Source of the DNA: Candidatus Bathyarchaeia archaeon
GTDB lineage: Archaea > Thermoproteota > Bathyarchaeia > Bathyarchaeales > Bathycorpusculaceae
Direction: 5' to 3'
Assembly (NCBI GenBank): GCA_038728085.1
Contig: JAVYUU010000002.1
Span: 186,001 to 250,000 of the forward strand
DNA: 64,000 bases
In this document: positions 27,339 through 37,085 of the stretch, one piece after another
Layout of the letters: every line of letters starts with the position of its first letter
Position numbering within the stretch: position 1 is the first letter of the stretch
Position numbers and translations under genes: made by a program
Notes under the pieces: model-generated
Told to the model about the DNA's origin: nothing
Database searches by the model: none
The model's input: the letters and a program-made list of their open reading frames with translations, nothing else

Positions 27339-27549
27339 CCATTAACCTTTGAATAGCATGGAAAACATGCCAAACCATTTAAGACTTTCGCACACGAAAA
27401 GGCAAAAATCATTAAGCGGCGGACTCACGCACTCAAGATCCCAATCACAATTTCAGTGGGGCCAGAGTCGTCATCGCCCGCCATGCAAAATTAAATGTTG
27501 GACTTGGATAAAAAGTTATAGCCAAAGCCTTGTTGGCTGAAGGCTGATT
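27339..27549. promoter_or_regulatory. Operon promoter region and terminator-like spacer
   Basis: A spacer of about 210 bases. On the minus strand an AT-rich CTTAAATGG element lies about 45 bases ahead of the CARDB gene and is a possible TATA box. An AGCCAA...TTGGCT inverted repeat near 27521-27540 may terminate or separate transcripts. No gene seen. Confidence 0.35.
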
Positions 27550-28751
27550 TTAGGGTAGCTTTGTTTTCTTGCATATTACTGTTAATGTTATTGTTGTGGC
27601 TGCTGTGATGGTGAGGGCGGCTATTAATGGCATCGTGCTGATGTTTGTATTTTGCTTTTGTTCTGGCTCCGTGCCTGCCGGCGGATTCTCCTCTGGCTGT
27701 TCAGGCTGTTCAAGTGGGTTTTCTCCTTGAGGAGTTTCTGTTGGAGTCTGCGGCCATGGTGGGGTTTGTGTTGCTGGGGGTGTGTTGCTGGGTGGTGAGG
27801 TTGCTCCCATGAATCCAAGCGGGTAGATTGTTCTTATCTCTCCAGTGTCTGCCCAAATTTCAACAGCAACCGCATAATACATGCCGTAAACTTGGTCAAA
27901 GTATAATTGGACATACCATAATGGATAAAGCGTTAAAGGCTCCCTAGCAGCAGTTAACAACCTGACTCTGGGAGGAGTGCCCCCGAGCGTTGGCTTAACA
28001 GCTATAGTCTCATTGCCTTTACGCATATACAAGGTGGGAATATCCTTCAAAGCCTCCCTAGCAATGCTAACAGCCTCATCCGCATCAACATTCACATCAT
28101 CGCTGCCAATTCTATAAATATTCCATTGATCCATAAACGAAATAAACTTTCCACTTTTAAAGGCAAAGGCTACCTTTTTCCCGGAAACTCCATGCCGTTA
28201 GAATTGTATATCCATTCAATGTCAGTAGAAGGTCCATTAAGTGATATTATAAGCTTAACATTACCTACAGTTACGTTTGAAGACTTCAATTCGCTGACAT
28301 GCTCTAAAATGCTTAACATTTGTTGAATATATGCCGCCTTAGAATAGTTTTGATATCTCTGCATAAACCTCTTTGCCATGCCGAGAACATCGTCAGGTAA
28401 TGGTTCGGAAAGAATCAGCGAACCTTTATATGGATACACTTTAAGCCATACTAACGTATCGCCTATAAGTTGACCCTGAACATCCATTTTGCTTTCTTCA
28501 GATTCAAAAGTGTACAAAAACCAAGTTTGGGGTAGACCGCCAAGCTCAGACGGATATTCCGTGTAACAGCTTGCAAGAGTGACATTGTACCTTGCTAAAT
28601 CTAACCTTACAACGTTTTGTAGAAAGTTCAACGCCTTCTCCGGCGAAGCAGACTCTGCAGATTGCACAGCAGACATTTGCAAAAGCATAAATCCAGTCAA
28701 AAACACGGGAACCAAAAAGGCGCGAAGCCACTGTAAATCCTTTTTATTCAT
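27550..28751 (-). pseudogene. Membrane-anchored secreted protein, one gene split by a -1 shift
   Basis: Two frames form one protein of about 400 aa. The first (from 28751) has a signal peptide (FLVPVFLTGFMLLQM), then NFLQNVVRLDLARYNVTLASCY and a Tyr-rich helix, ending FPGKR-stop. The second frame continues as VAFAFKSGKFISFMDQWNIYRIGSDDVNV, with a second alpha/beta part, a Pro/Gln/Glu stalk and a C-terminal membrane helix ending KKTKLP. One extra A in the A5 run (28175-28179) restores a continuous protein. Layout recalls PepSY-like secreted proteins. It follows a clan-CD-peptidase-like gene by 16 bases; it may be an inhibitor or chaperone of it. Confidence 0.75.
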
Positions 28752-28767
28752 AATTCATTCCTCCATT

Positions 28768-29715
28768 TCAATGTGGCAAAGTGTTGCCTCCGTTGCCGTA
28801 AACATGCATTTTCCCAAACCACAAGCCACGCCCAGGAACACTGTCCCAATATCCGTTATAAAGTACTGTGTCATCAAAATATTGTACTCCCATATATCCC
28901 CATATTGCACGTGATGCTTGATTTATTGAGCGGCCGTTTTGCAGTAGGTTTTGGTAGAAGTTTTTTACGAAGTCTCCATAGTTTTTGTTAGTGCCAGTTA
29001 TCTGTTCGCTTAGGGGTTTCGACCAACCTTCAAATCCTATGAAGCAGTAGGGACCATTGTCTGGATTAGCATAACCATCAGAACTCATCTGTGTATAGTT
29101 CCTATGAGTCCATGCGCAAGGCATTCCAGCTGCTCCTGTGCCCGCGTAATAAATGGACTGAGAAATCCAATAGCTTGCATGGTAGCTTCCGATCTCTTTT
29201 CCTTGGGCGCATGACCAAATAAAAATGAAGTAAATAACACTTGAATTGGTCTTTGGCCAAATTTCATAGTCATTAACTGCTTGGTCATAAGAATCCCAGA
29301 ACTGATAGTGTTGTACGGGATAATAGGCCGCAGGGACCCAGCCTCTGTAAATCACAGAAATGTAAACAACATCGTACATTGTATAATTTATTCCATGCGT
29401 ATAAATAAAAAATGTTGCATAATCATAACTGTTAAACTCTTCAATAAGGCTAAGTATGTTACTTTTACTTACGGCGATATCATTGCCATAGTAGCCATGA
29501 TTATATGCGGAGGAACCCCAGAAGAGATTAGAAACATAGGATACCTCATCTTCATTTGACCATCCATTCTGCTCAAACCATTGTAGGGCAGTACCCGTGG
29601 CCCGAAGAACTACATGACCTCGGTCCACTGCTTTAACCGGTTCTATACTGACAAAATGCAAACCTAACAATGAAAACAAAGCCAGCAGCGAACCGACAAC
29701 TATTTGGTGTTTCAT
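28768..29715 (-). CDS. Secreted clan-CD-like cysteine peptidase candidate
   Basis: A 315-aa exported protein with a signal peptide (residues about 1-28, ending VKAVD). The interior shows FFIYTHGINY, a hydrophobic strand ending in His-Gly, and about 60 residues on IYFIFIWSCAQG, a hydrophobic strand ending in Cys; this His/Cys pairing resembles the dyad of caspase, gingipain and legumain-type (clan CD) peptidases. Rich in Tyr, Trp and Asn as expected outside the cell. Upstream of the anchored protein at 27.55-28.75 kb in the same direction. Peptidase activity is an inference. Confidence 0.6.
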   Translation of the reverse strand: MKHQIVVGSLLALFSLLGLHFVSIEPVKAVDRGHVVLRATGTALQWFEQNGWSNEDEVSYVSNLFWGSSAYNHGYYGNDIAVSKSNILSLIEEFNSYDYATFFIYTHGINYTMYDVVYISVIYRGWVPAAYYPVQHYQFWDSYDQAVNDYEIWPKTNSSVIYFIFIWSCAQGKEIGSYHASYWISQSIYYAGTGAAGMPCAWTHRNYTQMSSDGYANPDNGPYCFIGFEGWSKPLSEQITGTNKNYGDFVKNFYQNLLQNGRSINQASRAIWGYMGVQYFDDTVLYNGYWDSVPGRGLWFGKMHVYGNGGNTLPH

Positions 29716-29795
29716 GGGTTCTCCTATAAGACATATATAAAGTTAAAGCTATAAGCCTTTTGCCGTCCCTTGCCTCTAGCAGCAAGCACATTAAA

Positions 29796-29805
29796 TCTAT
29801 AAAAG
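29796..29805 (+). promoter_or_regulatory. TATA box of the metallohydrolase gene
   Basis: TCTATAAAAG lies about 20 bases before ATG 29821 and 29 before the in-frame ATG 29830. At archaeal TATA-to-start distances the transcript would be nearly leaderless. Confidence 0.5.
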
Positions 29806-29820
29806 TAACGCTAAACTTTT

Positions 29821-30828
29821 ATGGTCTTAATGAAACTAAAGGCTGTGCTTAGACATCTGTACGTTGTTCCTTTGGCTGCCGAAAGTCTAGGCGTCCGTTC
29901 AATGTGCACATACGTGGAAACTCCAGATGTTAGAGTTCTATTGGACGCTGGTGTTTCGCTTTGCCCAAACCGTTTCGGCTTGCCTCCTCACCCGCTGGAA
30001 TACAAGGCCATAATCGAGTCAAGGAAGAGAATAGCTGAGGCAGCTGAAAAAGCTGATATAGTGACAGTTAGCCATTACCATTTCGATCACCACACGCCCT
30101 CCTATGAGGACTGGCTCTGCAACTGGACAGCGGAGGACGAAACTGCCAAGCAGATTTATCAAGACAAAATCGTTTTAATGAAAAACCCAAAAGAGTGGAT
30201 TAACTCCAGCCAGAGACGCCGAGGCTGGGTTTTCCAGAAAACCGGTGGGAAACACGCCAAAAAACTGGAGGTGGCGGACGGCAGAACCTTCACCTTCGGA
30301 AAAACCACCGTAAAATTTTCGGAACCCGTGCCCCACGGCCCAGAAGACTCCGCCCTAGGCTGGGTTCTAATGACAACAATTGAGTATAAAGGCGAAAAAT
30401 TCCTCTTCGCCCCAGACGTGCAGGGCCCCATTTCAACAAAAACCCTCGAGAAAATCATGGCTGAAAAACCCAAACTCGCCATAATCGGCGGGCCACCTTC
30501 CTACCTAGCCGGCTTCAGAGTAAACCATGAAGAGCTTCAGCTGGGACTAGAAAACCTAGAAAAACTCGTTGAGAACATCCCATACATCATCCTAGAACAT
30601 CACCTTCTAAGAGACGAGGAATGGCGGGAAAAAGCAGCCAGAATCTTCAAAAAAGCCGAAAAAACAGGGCATAAAGTTTTAACAGCCGCCGAGTTTCTAG
30701 GCTCAGAAAACACCTTCCTAGAGGTGGCGAGGCAAAGGCTTTTTGCGGAAAAGCCTCCCCCAAAAGAGTTTGAAAAGTGGATGAAACTCGGCATAGACAA
30801 GAAAAGGAAAATCAAGCCGCCAATTTAA
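29821..30828 (+). CDS. UPF0282-type metallo-beta-lactamase-fold hydrolase
   Basis: A 335-aa archaeal MBL-fold protein of the UPF0282 family. Seen: [17 protein letters not shown] at the conserved N-terminus, LLDAGVSL, the metal motif [29 protein letters not shown] and [11 protein letters not shown]- or nucleotide-directed hydrolysis is usual for such folds, but the substrate is unknown. Relatives begin close to VPLA, so ATG 29830 may be the real start. Overlaps the convergent chelatase-like gene by 17 bases. Confidence 0.85.
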   Translation: MVLMKLKAVLRHLYVVPLAAESLGVRSMCTYVETPDVRVLLDAGVSLCPNRFGLPPHPLEYKAIIESRKRIAEAAEKADIVTVSHYHFDHHTPSYEDWLCNWTAEDETAKQIYQDKIVLMKNPKEWINSSQRRRGWVFQKTGGKHAKKLEVADGRTFTFGKTTVKFSEPVPHGPEDSALGWVLMTTIEYKGEKFLFAPDVQGPISTKTLEKIMAEKPKLAIIGGPPSYLAGFRVNHEELQLGLENLEKLVENIPYIILEHHLLRDEEWREKAARIFKKAEKTGHKVLTAAEFLGSENTFLEVARQRLFAEKPPPKEFEKWMKLGIDKKRKIKPPI

Positions 30829-33232
30829 CAGCAGTTCTTTCTGGGACCATCCCACGCTGGTCCTCTTTTATCAGTTCAACAATTTCCCTAACCATGTCCT
30901 TGGTTGTTTTTAATTTGCCAACTTCATGGTGGCTTCCGCGGGTGATGTTGGCAATTACTCTTGTCACAAGGAAGCCGTAAGTTTCACGCCCATAAAAGTG
31001 GGGATTTGTGTTCACGATTATGGTGTGAATACCCTCTTGCCTAACCAGCTTCGAAACGGATATCACATCTTTAACGGCTAGATTTTCGTATTCGCGGACA
31101 GCCACGCGAATTTCGTCAATCTGCCTAATTTCTCCAGTTTCAAGGCTTCGCCGCAGAGGAACATTGGCACTTCCATCTGTTATCAAAACCATGATGGGCA
31201 CCACGTGTGGATTTCTCCGCTTCTCCTCCTTCAAAACCTCCCATGCCTTTAGCATGCCAGCCGCGAGAGGCGTGTAGCCGCTCACCTTTAAGTCTAATAG
31301 CTTTTTAGCAACCACACGGAGATTCGTTATTGGATGTTGAACGACAACAGCCCCCAGATCTTTTAGGGCAACTATGCCTACGCGATCCCTACAACGATAG
31401 GCGTCGCTGTGCAGTCCCAAGAGGGCTTCCCTAACAGCCTCAATGTTTAGAAGCATCGAACCGCTTAGATCCACGACGAACACTATGGTTGCAGGCGCCC
31501 TACAAAGCCTCAATTTTTCACGAATATCTTCCATGCATATTTTTAGGGCTAAACCTGCCGGTTTTTCACGGTTCTTTTGTCTTCGAGCAGACTCTCGAAT
31601 TGAAGCCGAAAGATGAATGTCAACGGGTTTTCCCTTTGGAATATTCCAACTATAAGGTTTGCCCCGTTGAAGAGTTGTAACTGTTTGGGCGCGTCTACCA
31701 ACATGAACGTGCCTTCCTCGAGCCTTAATTTTCCCCAATTTTAGAAAAAAACTTGATGACGAGGCTATTTTGGTTATGCTGGACACTACGGGGGTGCCCT
31801 CGGAAATTTTTGGAGATTCGGCGGCGCCGCTCACCGTTGGAATTCCTTTAAGCTCCGCCTTCTTTTGTTCAAAGGGTTCCTCCTTAACTTCTCCTCGAAG
31901 TTTTTCTGAGCCTACCTGGAAGCCCTCTACCTCCGGAGCCTTTCTTGGAGGTTTTCTGCTGAGTCTTTTTCCAAATCCAAAGAAGACTCCGCCCATTATC
32001 CTTGTTAGGCGATATAGAAATTCAAACCATTTAGCCCGTGCTTTGTTGATGAAGCCTTCTTCTGCTGCCCGTTTTTCCTCTTTTTCAGCAGCGTCCCTTC
32101 TAACCAAGAATATTCCTTTCCCTTTTAGAAGTTTCCTTTTCTCATGTTCTTTTGGAACTGTAGACTCACCTATTCTTTCAACCTCGAAAACTTTTTTCAG
32201 TTTCGCCGTGAAGACTTCCCTTATTTCTTGGGGTGTTGCTGGCTCTAGGAAGCCTCCCTCCCTTGTTCTATGGCTAAGGGCAAGTTCAGCCGCCACCAAA
32301 ACATCTTCGATTGTTACTTCTGTCCTATTTTCGTAGGCCGCAAGGGCTACAGCAGCTTTTGCTATGACAATGTCCGGGCGCATGCCGTCAACTTTAAGGT
32401 CTAGACAAGCGCTGCAGATAGCCTCTAAAACGGCATCAGGTATAATCACTTTTTCCAGCATCTGCCGTGCTTGGATTATGCGGTTTCGCAGTTCCTCCTG
32501 CATTGGTCTGTATTTCTCGTAAAATTTTTCCGGGTCAGCTTCAAACTCCATGTTCCGCTTAACTATCTCCATTCTATCCTTCACGGAAGTTATGGGTTCA
32601 ACGGTTACAGACAGCGGGAAGCGATCAAGGAGTTGCGGCCGCAGTTCACCTTCTTCCGGGTTCATCGTGCCTATGAATATGAAGCGGGATGGGTGACTTA
32701 CGGATATACCTTCCCGCTCCACAATGTTCCAACCTGTTGCCGCCGCGTCCAATAGGTCGTCGGCTATGTGGTCTGGGAGGAGGTTAACCTCGTCCACGTA
32801 GAGGATGTTCTGGTTTGCCTCTGCCAGTATGCCGGGTTCAAGGGCTTCTATCCCGTATTTTATGGCTTTTTCGACGTCTAGGCTTCCCACAACACGGTCT
32901 TCCGTAGAGCCTAAAGGCAAGTCTACAACAACCATGTCCCTTTCTTCTACGGGAAGTTGTTCGCCTCTAGCGTATCTTTCGCTACATTTAGAGCACATGT
33001 TTGAAGGATCGTAGGGATTACAGTTGAAGGGACAATCCTTAACAACAGTTATTTTTGGGAGAATATCGGCTAGAGCCCTCACAATGGTGCTTTTTCCAGA
33101 ACCCTTCGGCCCCCTTATTAGGACGCCGCCGATTTTCGGGTTTATGGCGTTAATCAAAATTGCCAGCTTAAGCTTTTCAAGGCCAACAATAGCCGTGAAA
33201 GGATAAACCAGCCTTTTTCTCCTAGCAGCCAC
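30812..33232 (-). CDS. Magnesium chelatase-like ChlI-ChlD fusion protein
   Basis: An 806-aa protein joining an AAA+ ATPase (ChlI/BchI-like; Walker A GPKGSGKS near residue 42, [11 protein letters not shown] Walker B, LLDRFPL sensor) to a von Willebrand A domain (ChlD-like; MIDAS start VFVVDLSGS near 575) through a long basic/acidic linker. A four-cysteine insert (CPFNC ... CSKC) follows Walker A. These motors power insertion of Mg, Co or Ni into tetrapyrroles together with a large CobN/ChlH subunit, which is not in this window. Alternatively a MoxR-VWA type chaperone. Confidence 0.83.
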   Translation of the reverse strand: MAARRKRLVYPFTAIVGLEKLKLAILINAINPKIGGVLIRGPKGSGKSTIVRALADILPKITVVKDCPFNCNPYDPSNMCSKCSERYARGEQLPVEERDMVVVDLPLGSTEDRVVGSLDVEKAIKYGIEALEPGILAEANQNILYVDEVNLLPDHIADDLLDAAATGWNIVEREGISVSHPSRFIFIGTMNPEEGELRPQLLDRFPLSVTVEPITSVKDRMEIVKRNMEFEADPEKFYEKYRPMQEELRNRIIQARQMLEKVIIPDAVLEAICSACLDLKVDGMRPDIVIAKAAVALAAYENRTEVTIEDVLVAAELALSHRTREGGFLEPATPQEIREVFTAKLKKVFEVERIGESTVPKEHEKRKLLKGKGIFLVRRDAAEKEEKRAAEEGFINKARAKWFEFLYRLTRIMGGVFFGFGKRLSRKPPRKAPEVEGFQVGSEKLRGEVKEEPFEQKKAELKGIPTVSGAAESPKISEGTPVVSSITKIASSSSFFLKLGKIKARGRHVHVGRRAQTVTTLQRGKPYSWNIPKGKPVDIHLSASIRESARRQKNREKPAGLALKICMEDIREKLRLCRAPATIVFVVDLSGSMLLNIEAVREALLGLHSDAYRCRDRVGIVALKDLGAVVVQHPITNLRVVAKKLLDLKVSGYTPLAAGMLKAWEVLKEEKRRNPHVVPIMVLITDGSANVPLRRSLETGEIRQIDEIRVAVREYENLAVKDVISVSKLVRQEGIHTIIVNTNPHFYGRETYGFLVTRVIANITRGSHHEVGKLKTTKDMVREIVELIKEDQRGMVPERTAVKLAA

Positions 33233-33332
33233 AAACCTTCACTTCAAGAAATAATACGGACACTTTAAACCTATTAGCTTTAACTTGGCGTCTTAAACGA
33301 GCTATGTAGCAATAGCGAAGCTGTTCGGAGAA

Positions 33333-34117
33333 TTATTTTCTTCTGAGGAGGATCATGTTGATGTCGAGTTTTGATTCTTCGGTTTTTTCGAGGGGTTGGT
33401 TTAGGTGCCACCAGTCTGTGTTGCCGGCCCACCAGCCGAGGAACTCAAATTTGTTGTTTAGTTTGATGAGGAGTTTTAGTTCTTGTGGGAAAACCAGCTT
33501 TAAGTCTTCTTTGTGGGTGAATGTCTGTTTCTTTCCATGGTCATTGACGTTTAGGGTTATTTTCTCTGTTATTATTTGGTTTACGACGTCTTTTACGTGA
33601 GTTTCGTAAGTGGTTTTTACTTTTATTCCGTTTTTCTCTGTCTCCCAGCTTTGCTTTTTGGGTTTTGTCCAGTCGATTTTCCAGTTTACTCCAAAGTTTT
33701 GGATGAAGTATAAACCGCCCTTATTCAGCGAGGCTGCTGTGGAGTTTAAGTGGCTAAGCAGGGCTTCGTTTGATTTGAAATTGAAGGAGCCCATCATTAT
33801 GAAGGCGTAGTCAACCTTTTTCCTAGCTTGAAGTTTGTCATGTCGGCGTGAACCGTTTCTATCTTCAAGCCTTCTTCTTTAGCTTTGGCGCGCAAATATT
33901 CAAGCATCTCGCTGCTTATGTCTAGTTCAATGGTTTCGTAGCCTCTTCTTGCCATTTCCCTTAGCTGTAAACTGGGGCCGCAGGCTATGTCCAAGACTCT
34001 GCGGACTTTAATCTTGCTGAATTTTGAGATGATCTCTTCAAAACAGTCCACTTGCCTTTTAGCGTCTATAAAGCTGAATGCAATCTCATAATATAGGGGT
34101 TGATGATAAACCGCCAT
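33333..34117 (-). pseudogene. SAM-dependent methyltransferase split by a -1 shift
   Basis: The first frame (from ATG 34117, with GGTGGATG before it) has the SAM-binding motif VLDIACGPSLQLREMARRG, LDISSEML and HADMTNFKLG, then ends early. The second frame, from 33.81 kb, gives VDYAFIMMGSFNFK and a beta-rich C-terminal half. Joining them needs one extra A in the A5 run at 33817-33821, giving KLGKKVDYAFIMMGS, exactly the strand-4 pattern of class I methyltransferases. Total about 261 aa. The slip site GGA-AAA-AGG equals that in the gene at 27.55-28.75 kb. Confidence 0.75.
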
Positions 34118-34190
34118 TTACATCCACCGTTTTCCCTTACAATTTGGAGGCTAAAACTTAAATTGTTATAGATTCGAGCGTCCAGCCTCT

Positions 34191-35333
34191 CTAGATTTTG
34201 AAGTATTTTGCATGGAGGATTACGCCTACGGCTAAAATGGCGATGCATGATAGTGTCACAACCGCTAAGTCTAAAATTATTGTCGGACTTGTGGCGGAGG
34301 CTCCTCTAAGGAAAAGCGATGTCAAAGCATCCGTAACATAGTAGCTTGGCACGAATCGGCTGACAGTTTGCGCCGTAGATGAAAGCGAAGCGCCAACGAA
34401 GGTTCCGAGGAAAAGCTGCGGCAACACGAAGAGGAAGGATATTCCAGTGGCGGCTCCAGACGTTTTTGAAACAGTTGCCGTGATTAGGCCGAAGCCTACG
34501 TTAGACAAGGAGAAAACCAAAATGAAAACGAAGGCTAGGAGATAGGCGGAAAAGCTGACGGCGGGTCTGAAGCCCATCAAATAGACCGCAACAAAGACTA
34601 GAACTGCTTGGATTAGGGCTATAAGCATGTATGCCAGCACTTGGCTTACCATAAATTCGGCTGGTGTTATGGGCGTTGTCCTAATCCTTTTCAGCATGCC
34701 GTTTTCACGGTCTTGTGTAAAGGACTGGGCAACCATCATTATTAGGAATATGGAGGCGAAGGTGAACATGCCAGGCGCCATAAACTCGAAGGCTGAAACC
34801 TGCTTAGCCTCTATTAAAGAGGCGATTTGCACGTTTACGGGACTTGGAGCAGCCTTCTGGTTTAAAAATGCAGCTAAAACGTTTTGAATTATGGGCTTCA
34901 CTGCCTGTGTAGCGACAACTGAGCCTTTATCCAAGTAAAGCAGAACGGTGGCGTTTACCCAGCTGCCGGGATTGTTTGGCGCCGCAAAATAGGAGGCGAG
35001 GCTTTGGCTGAAATCGGCTGGGATAACTATGACTGCTTGAATTTTCCCTTGGGATAAATCGTTTTGAGCTGTCTGGCTGTCGGCGTATGTGTGCACTCGC
35101 AAAAGCGTAGTGTTTGCCAGTGCTTCAATGAATGCCTGTGAAAGGCTGCCGGAGTCCATGTTGACGACGCCTATGTTATAGACTGGTTGGGAGCTGCCTA
35201 AACCGCCGAAGGAAGCCCCAAAAGTTAGGACAAAAACTAGGGGGAACAGGAAGATCATGAATAGGACGGCGGGTTCCCGAAAGGTTTTCTTCAACTCCTT
35301 TTTTGTTAGGGCGCTTATCCTCTGAAAATTCAA
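34191..35333 (-). CDS. ABC-2 type transporter permease
   Basis: A 380-aa permease of the ABC-2 (ABCA/DrrB/YhgE-like) family: one N-terminal helix (FLFPLVFVLTFGASF), a large extracytoplasmic domain with VIVIPADFSQSL, then five helices including the SFTQDRENGMLKRIRTTPITPAEFM segment typical of the family. Its start directly abuts the ATPase gene stop, forming a two-gene exporter for drugs, lipids or polysaccharides. Confidence 0.88.
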   Translation of the reverse strand: MNFQRISALTKKELKKTFREPAVLFMIFLFPLVFVLTFGASFGGLGSSQPVYNIGVVNMDSGSLSQAFIEALANTTLLRVHTYADSQTAQNDLSQGKIQAVIVIPADFSQSLASYFAAPNNPGSWVNATVLLYLDKGSVVATQAVKPIIQNVLAAFLNQKAAPSPVNVQIASLIEAKQVSAFEFMAPGMFTFASIFLIMMVAQSFTQDRENGMLKRIRTTPITPAEFMVSQVLAYMLIALIQAVLVFVAVYLMGFRPAVSFSAYLLAFVFILVFSLSNVGFGLITATVSKTSGAATGISFLFVLPQLFLGTFVGASLSSTAQTVSRFVPSYYVTDALTSLFLRGASATSPTIILDLAVVTLSCIAILAVGVILHAKYFKI

Positions 35334-36080
35334 TTAGATTTCCTCCCTTATCCTTCGCCCGGTTAACTTTATGAAGACTTCTTCAAGGTTGCTTACGCTG
35401 TTCTGTGAGATCAGGTTTTTTGGCGTGTCAAGGGCGATGAGCCTTCCATGGTCGATTATGCCTACACGGTCGCAGAGGGATTCAGCCTCCTCCATGTAGT
35501 GGGTTGTTAGGAAAATTGTTTTGCCCTCCTTTTTCAGTTCCCGCATGAAATCCCAGACGGCGTGGCGGGATTGTGGATCCATGCCCACGGTGGGTTCGTC
35601 TAAGAATATGATTTGCGGATTGTGAATTAAAGCCAGAACAATGCTTAGCCGCCTTTTCATGCCTCCGCTGTATTTCTCAACCCTTCTATGGGCGTCGTGG
35701 GTTAAACCCAACTTTTCAAGAAGCATGTCCCGCCTACATCTAAGCGTGCTTTTGTCTAGGGTGTACAGATTTCCGAAAAGCTCCACGTTCTCCACACCAG
35801 TCAAGTACGGGTAAACCGCGGTCTCTTGCGGGCAAACTCCAATAAGCCCTTTAACCTTGGTATTCTCCCTCTGCACGTCATATCCGCCAACCGAAACGAA
35901 GCCACTTGTGGGCTTTAAAAGGCCGCAGAGCATGTTCACAGTTGTGGTTTTGCCAGCACCGTTGGGCCCAAGCAAGCCGAAAAGTTCACCTTGAACTACT
36001 TTAAGGCTTACGCCATCAACAGCGACAACATCCTCAAAACGCTTAACAACATCCTCCATAACTATGGCAAACTCGCCCAT
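35334..36080 (-). CDS. ABC transporter ATP-binding protein
   Basis: ATPase partner of the permease. Walker A GPNGAGKTTT, Q-loop CPQETAVYP, signature YSGGMKRRL, Walker B IIFLDEPT and H-loop TTHYMEEA are all visible. The frame is open to 36152, but the fold starts at FAIVMEDVVKRF, so I take ATG 36080; ATG 36059 is an alternative. The left end of the integrated element lies only about 70 bases upstream and may have altered its promoter. Confidence 0.88.
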   Translation of the reverse strand: MGEFAIVMEDVVKRFEDVVAVDGVSLKVVQGELFGLLGPNGAGKTTTVNMLCGLLKPTSGFVSVGGYDVQRENTKVKGLIGVCPQETAVYPYLTGVENVELFGNLYTLDKSTLRCRRDMLLEKLGLTHDAHRRVEKYSGGMKRRLSIVLALIHNPQIIFLDEPTVGMDPQSRHAVWDFMRELKKEGKTIFLTTHYMEEAESLCDRVGIIDHGRLIALDTPKNLISQNSVSNLEEVFIKLTGRRIREEI

Positions 36081-36150
36081 AACAAACATCCACATGACAG
36101 CCACTATGCAACCGCAAGCCCAAGTAAATAAGGCTTTGCCAAAAACGGGC

Positions 36151-36194
36151 AAATGGCGGGCCCGCCGGGAATTGAACCCGGGACCTACGGGTTA
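36151..36194. repeat. attL, 44-bp direct repeat (displaced tRNA-Lys 3' half)
   Basis: Identical over 44 bases to 41483-41526. It covers tRNA-Lys from anticodon position 36 through the encoded CCA plus three flanking bases. Homology stops immediately after (ttaGAGG here against ttaAGAG in the intact gene). No 5' half is present, so this is not a working tRNA. Confidence 0.93.
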
Positions 36195-37085
36195 GAGGCG
36201 AAAACCTACGGTTTCCGCGCTTCCCTTGGCGATTTAGGCGATTTCTATGATTTTTTGGTTGTGGATTTGCAGAAAAGTCCATGCACGGCTAAGTGTTATG
36301 TTGGTGTTGTTAGGCGGTTTCTAAGTTGGCTTGATGGTGGCTGTTTAAGTGTTGAGGCTGTTCGCGGTTTTCTGCGGCGGGTTAATGGGGAGTGCAGTCG
36401 GGACCGTTATAATTTGACGCTTAGCGCTTTGAAGGCTTACCTTAGGGATTTTTTGGGGTTGGGGTGGCTTGTGGCTGGTTTTAAACATCCGCCTAAAGTG
36501 TTTAAGCCTAAAACTATTCCAAGCCGTGAGGATTTGAGGCGGTTTTACATGGCTTTGCCAAGCCTTAGGCTTAAAGCGTATTTTCTGGTGGCTGCCAGCA
36601 GCGGTTTGAGGCGGGGCGAAATTTTGGGTTTAACGTTGGATGATGTGGATTTTGAAAGGCGTATGCTTCGCCCCCACAGCCATAAGGGCGCCTCTAAACA
36701 TTCATGGGTTAGCTTCTACAACCGTGAAGCCGAGGAAGCCTTGAAGGTTTACAGGGCGAGTTTGAAGGGTAAAGCAGCAAGGTCGAATAGGCTTTTCCCG
36801 ATAAGCATCCGCGACTTCAAGGCTGAATGGCGAGCAGCCCAGCTTAAAACCGGCTTGAAGATTACAAGTAAAAGCCTCCGCGACTGGTTTGCTGAGGAGA
36901 TGAGCCGCCTAGGCGTTGCTGACCGCTACATAGACGCTTTTCAGGGGCGCACTCCCGCCTCAATACTGGCTAGACACTATACGGACTATTCGCCTACAAA
37001 GCTTAGGGAGATTTATGAAAAGGCAAACCTGAAAATTCTAGAAGCAGAAAAAGAGGGGGAAGTTGGTGTAGGCGGATCCGCCTAG
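36153..37085 (+). CDS. int: SSV-type tyrosine integrase, int(C) catalytic part
   Basis: A 310-aa archaeal tyrosine recombinase. The first 14 residues (MAGPPGIEPGTYGL) are translated attachment site, like PPGFEPGTSG in SSV1 integrase. After an alpha-helical core-binding domain (about 25-115) the catalytic residues fit the SSV order: R153 (GLRRGEI), K178 (HSHKG), R243 in KSLRDW where the usual box His is Lys, R266 (QGRTP) and Y276 (ARHYTDY). Integration has cut off its N-terminal part, int(N), now at 41254-41526. The ATG within the repeat may permit weak expression. Confidence 0.88.
   Translation: MAGPPGIEPGTYGLEAKTYGFRASLGDLGDFYDFLVVDLQKSPCTAKCYVGVVRRFLSWLDGGCLSVEAVRGFLRRVNGECSRDRYNLTLSALKAYLRDFLGLGWLVAGFKHPPKVFKPKTIPSREDLRRFYMALPSLRLKAYFLVAASSGLRRGEILGLTLDDVDFERRMLRPHSHKGASKHSWVSFYNREAEEALKVYRASLKGKAARSNRLFPISIRDFKAEWRAAQLKTGLKITSKSLRDWFAEEMSRLGVADRYIDAFQGRTPASILARHYTDYSPTKLREIYEKANLKILEAEKEGEVGVGGSA

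Noticed and set aside
31770-32336. 188-codon plus-strand frame
   Set aside because: Antisense to the ChlI-ChlD fusion gene linker; Ser/Phe-rich and without a domain.
33797-34117. Independent short methyltransferase of 106 residues
   Set aside because: It stops right after the HADMTNFKLG motif and the other frame continues the fold exactly; it is half of a frameshifted gene.
36151-36200. A second tRNA-Lys gene at the left end of the element
   Set aside because: Only the 3' half is present and pairing partners for the acceptor and D arm are missing; it is the left attachment repeat.
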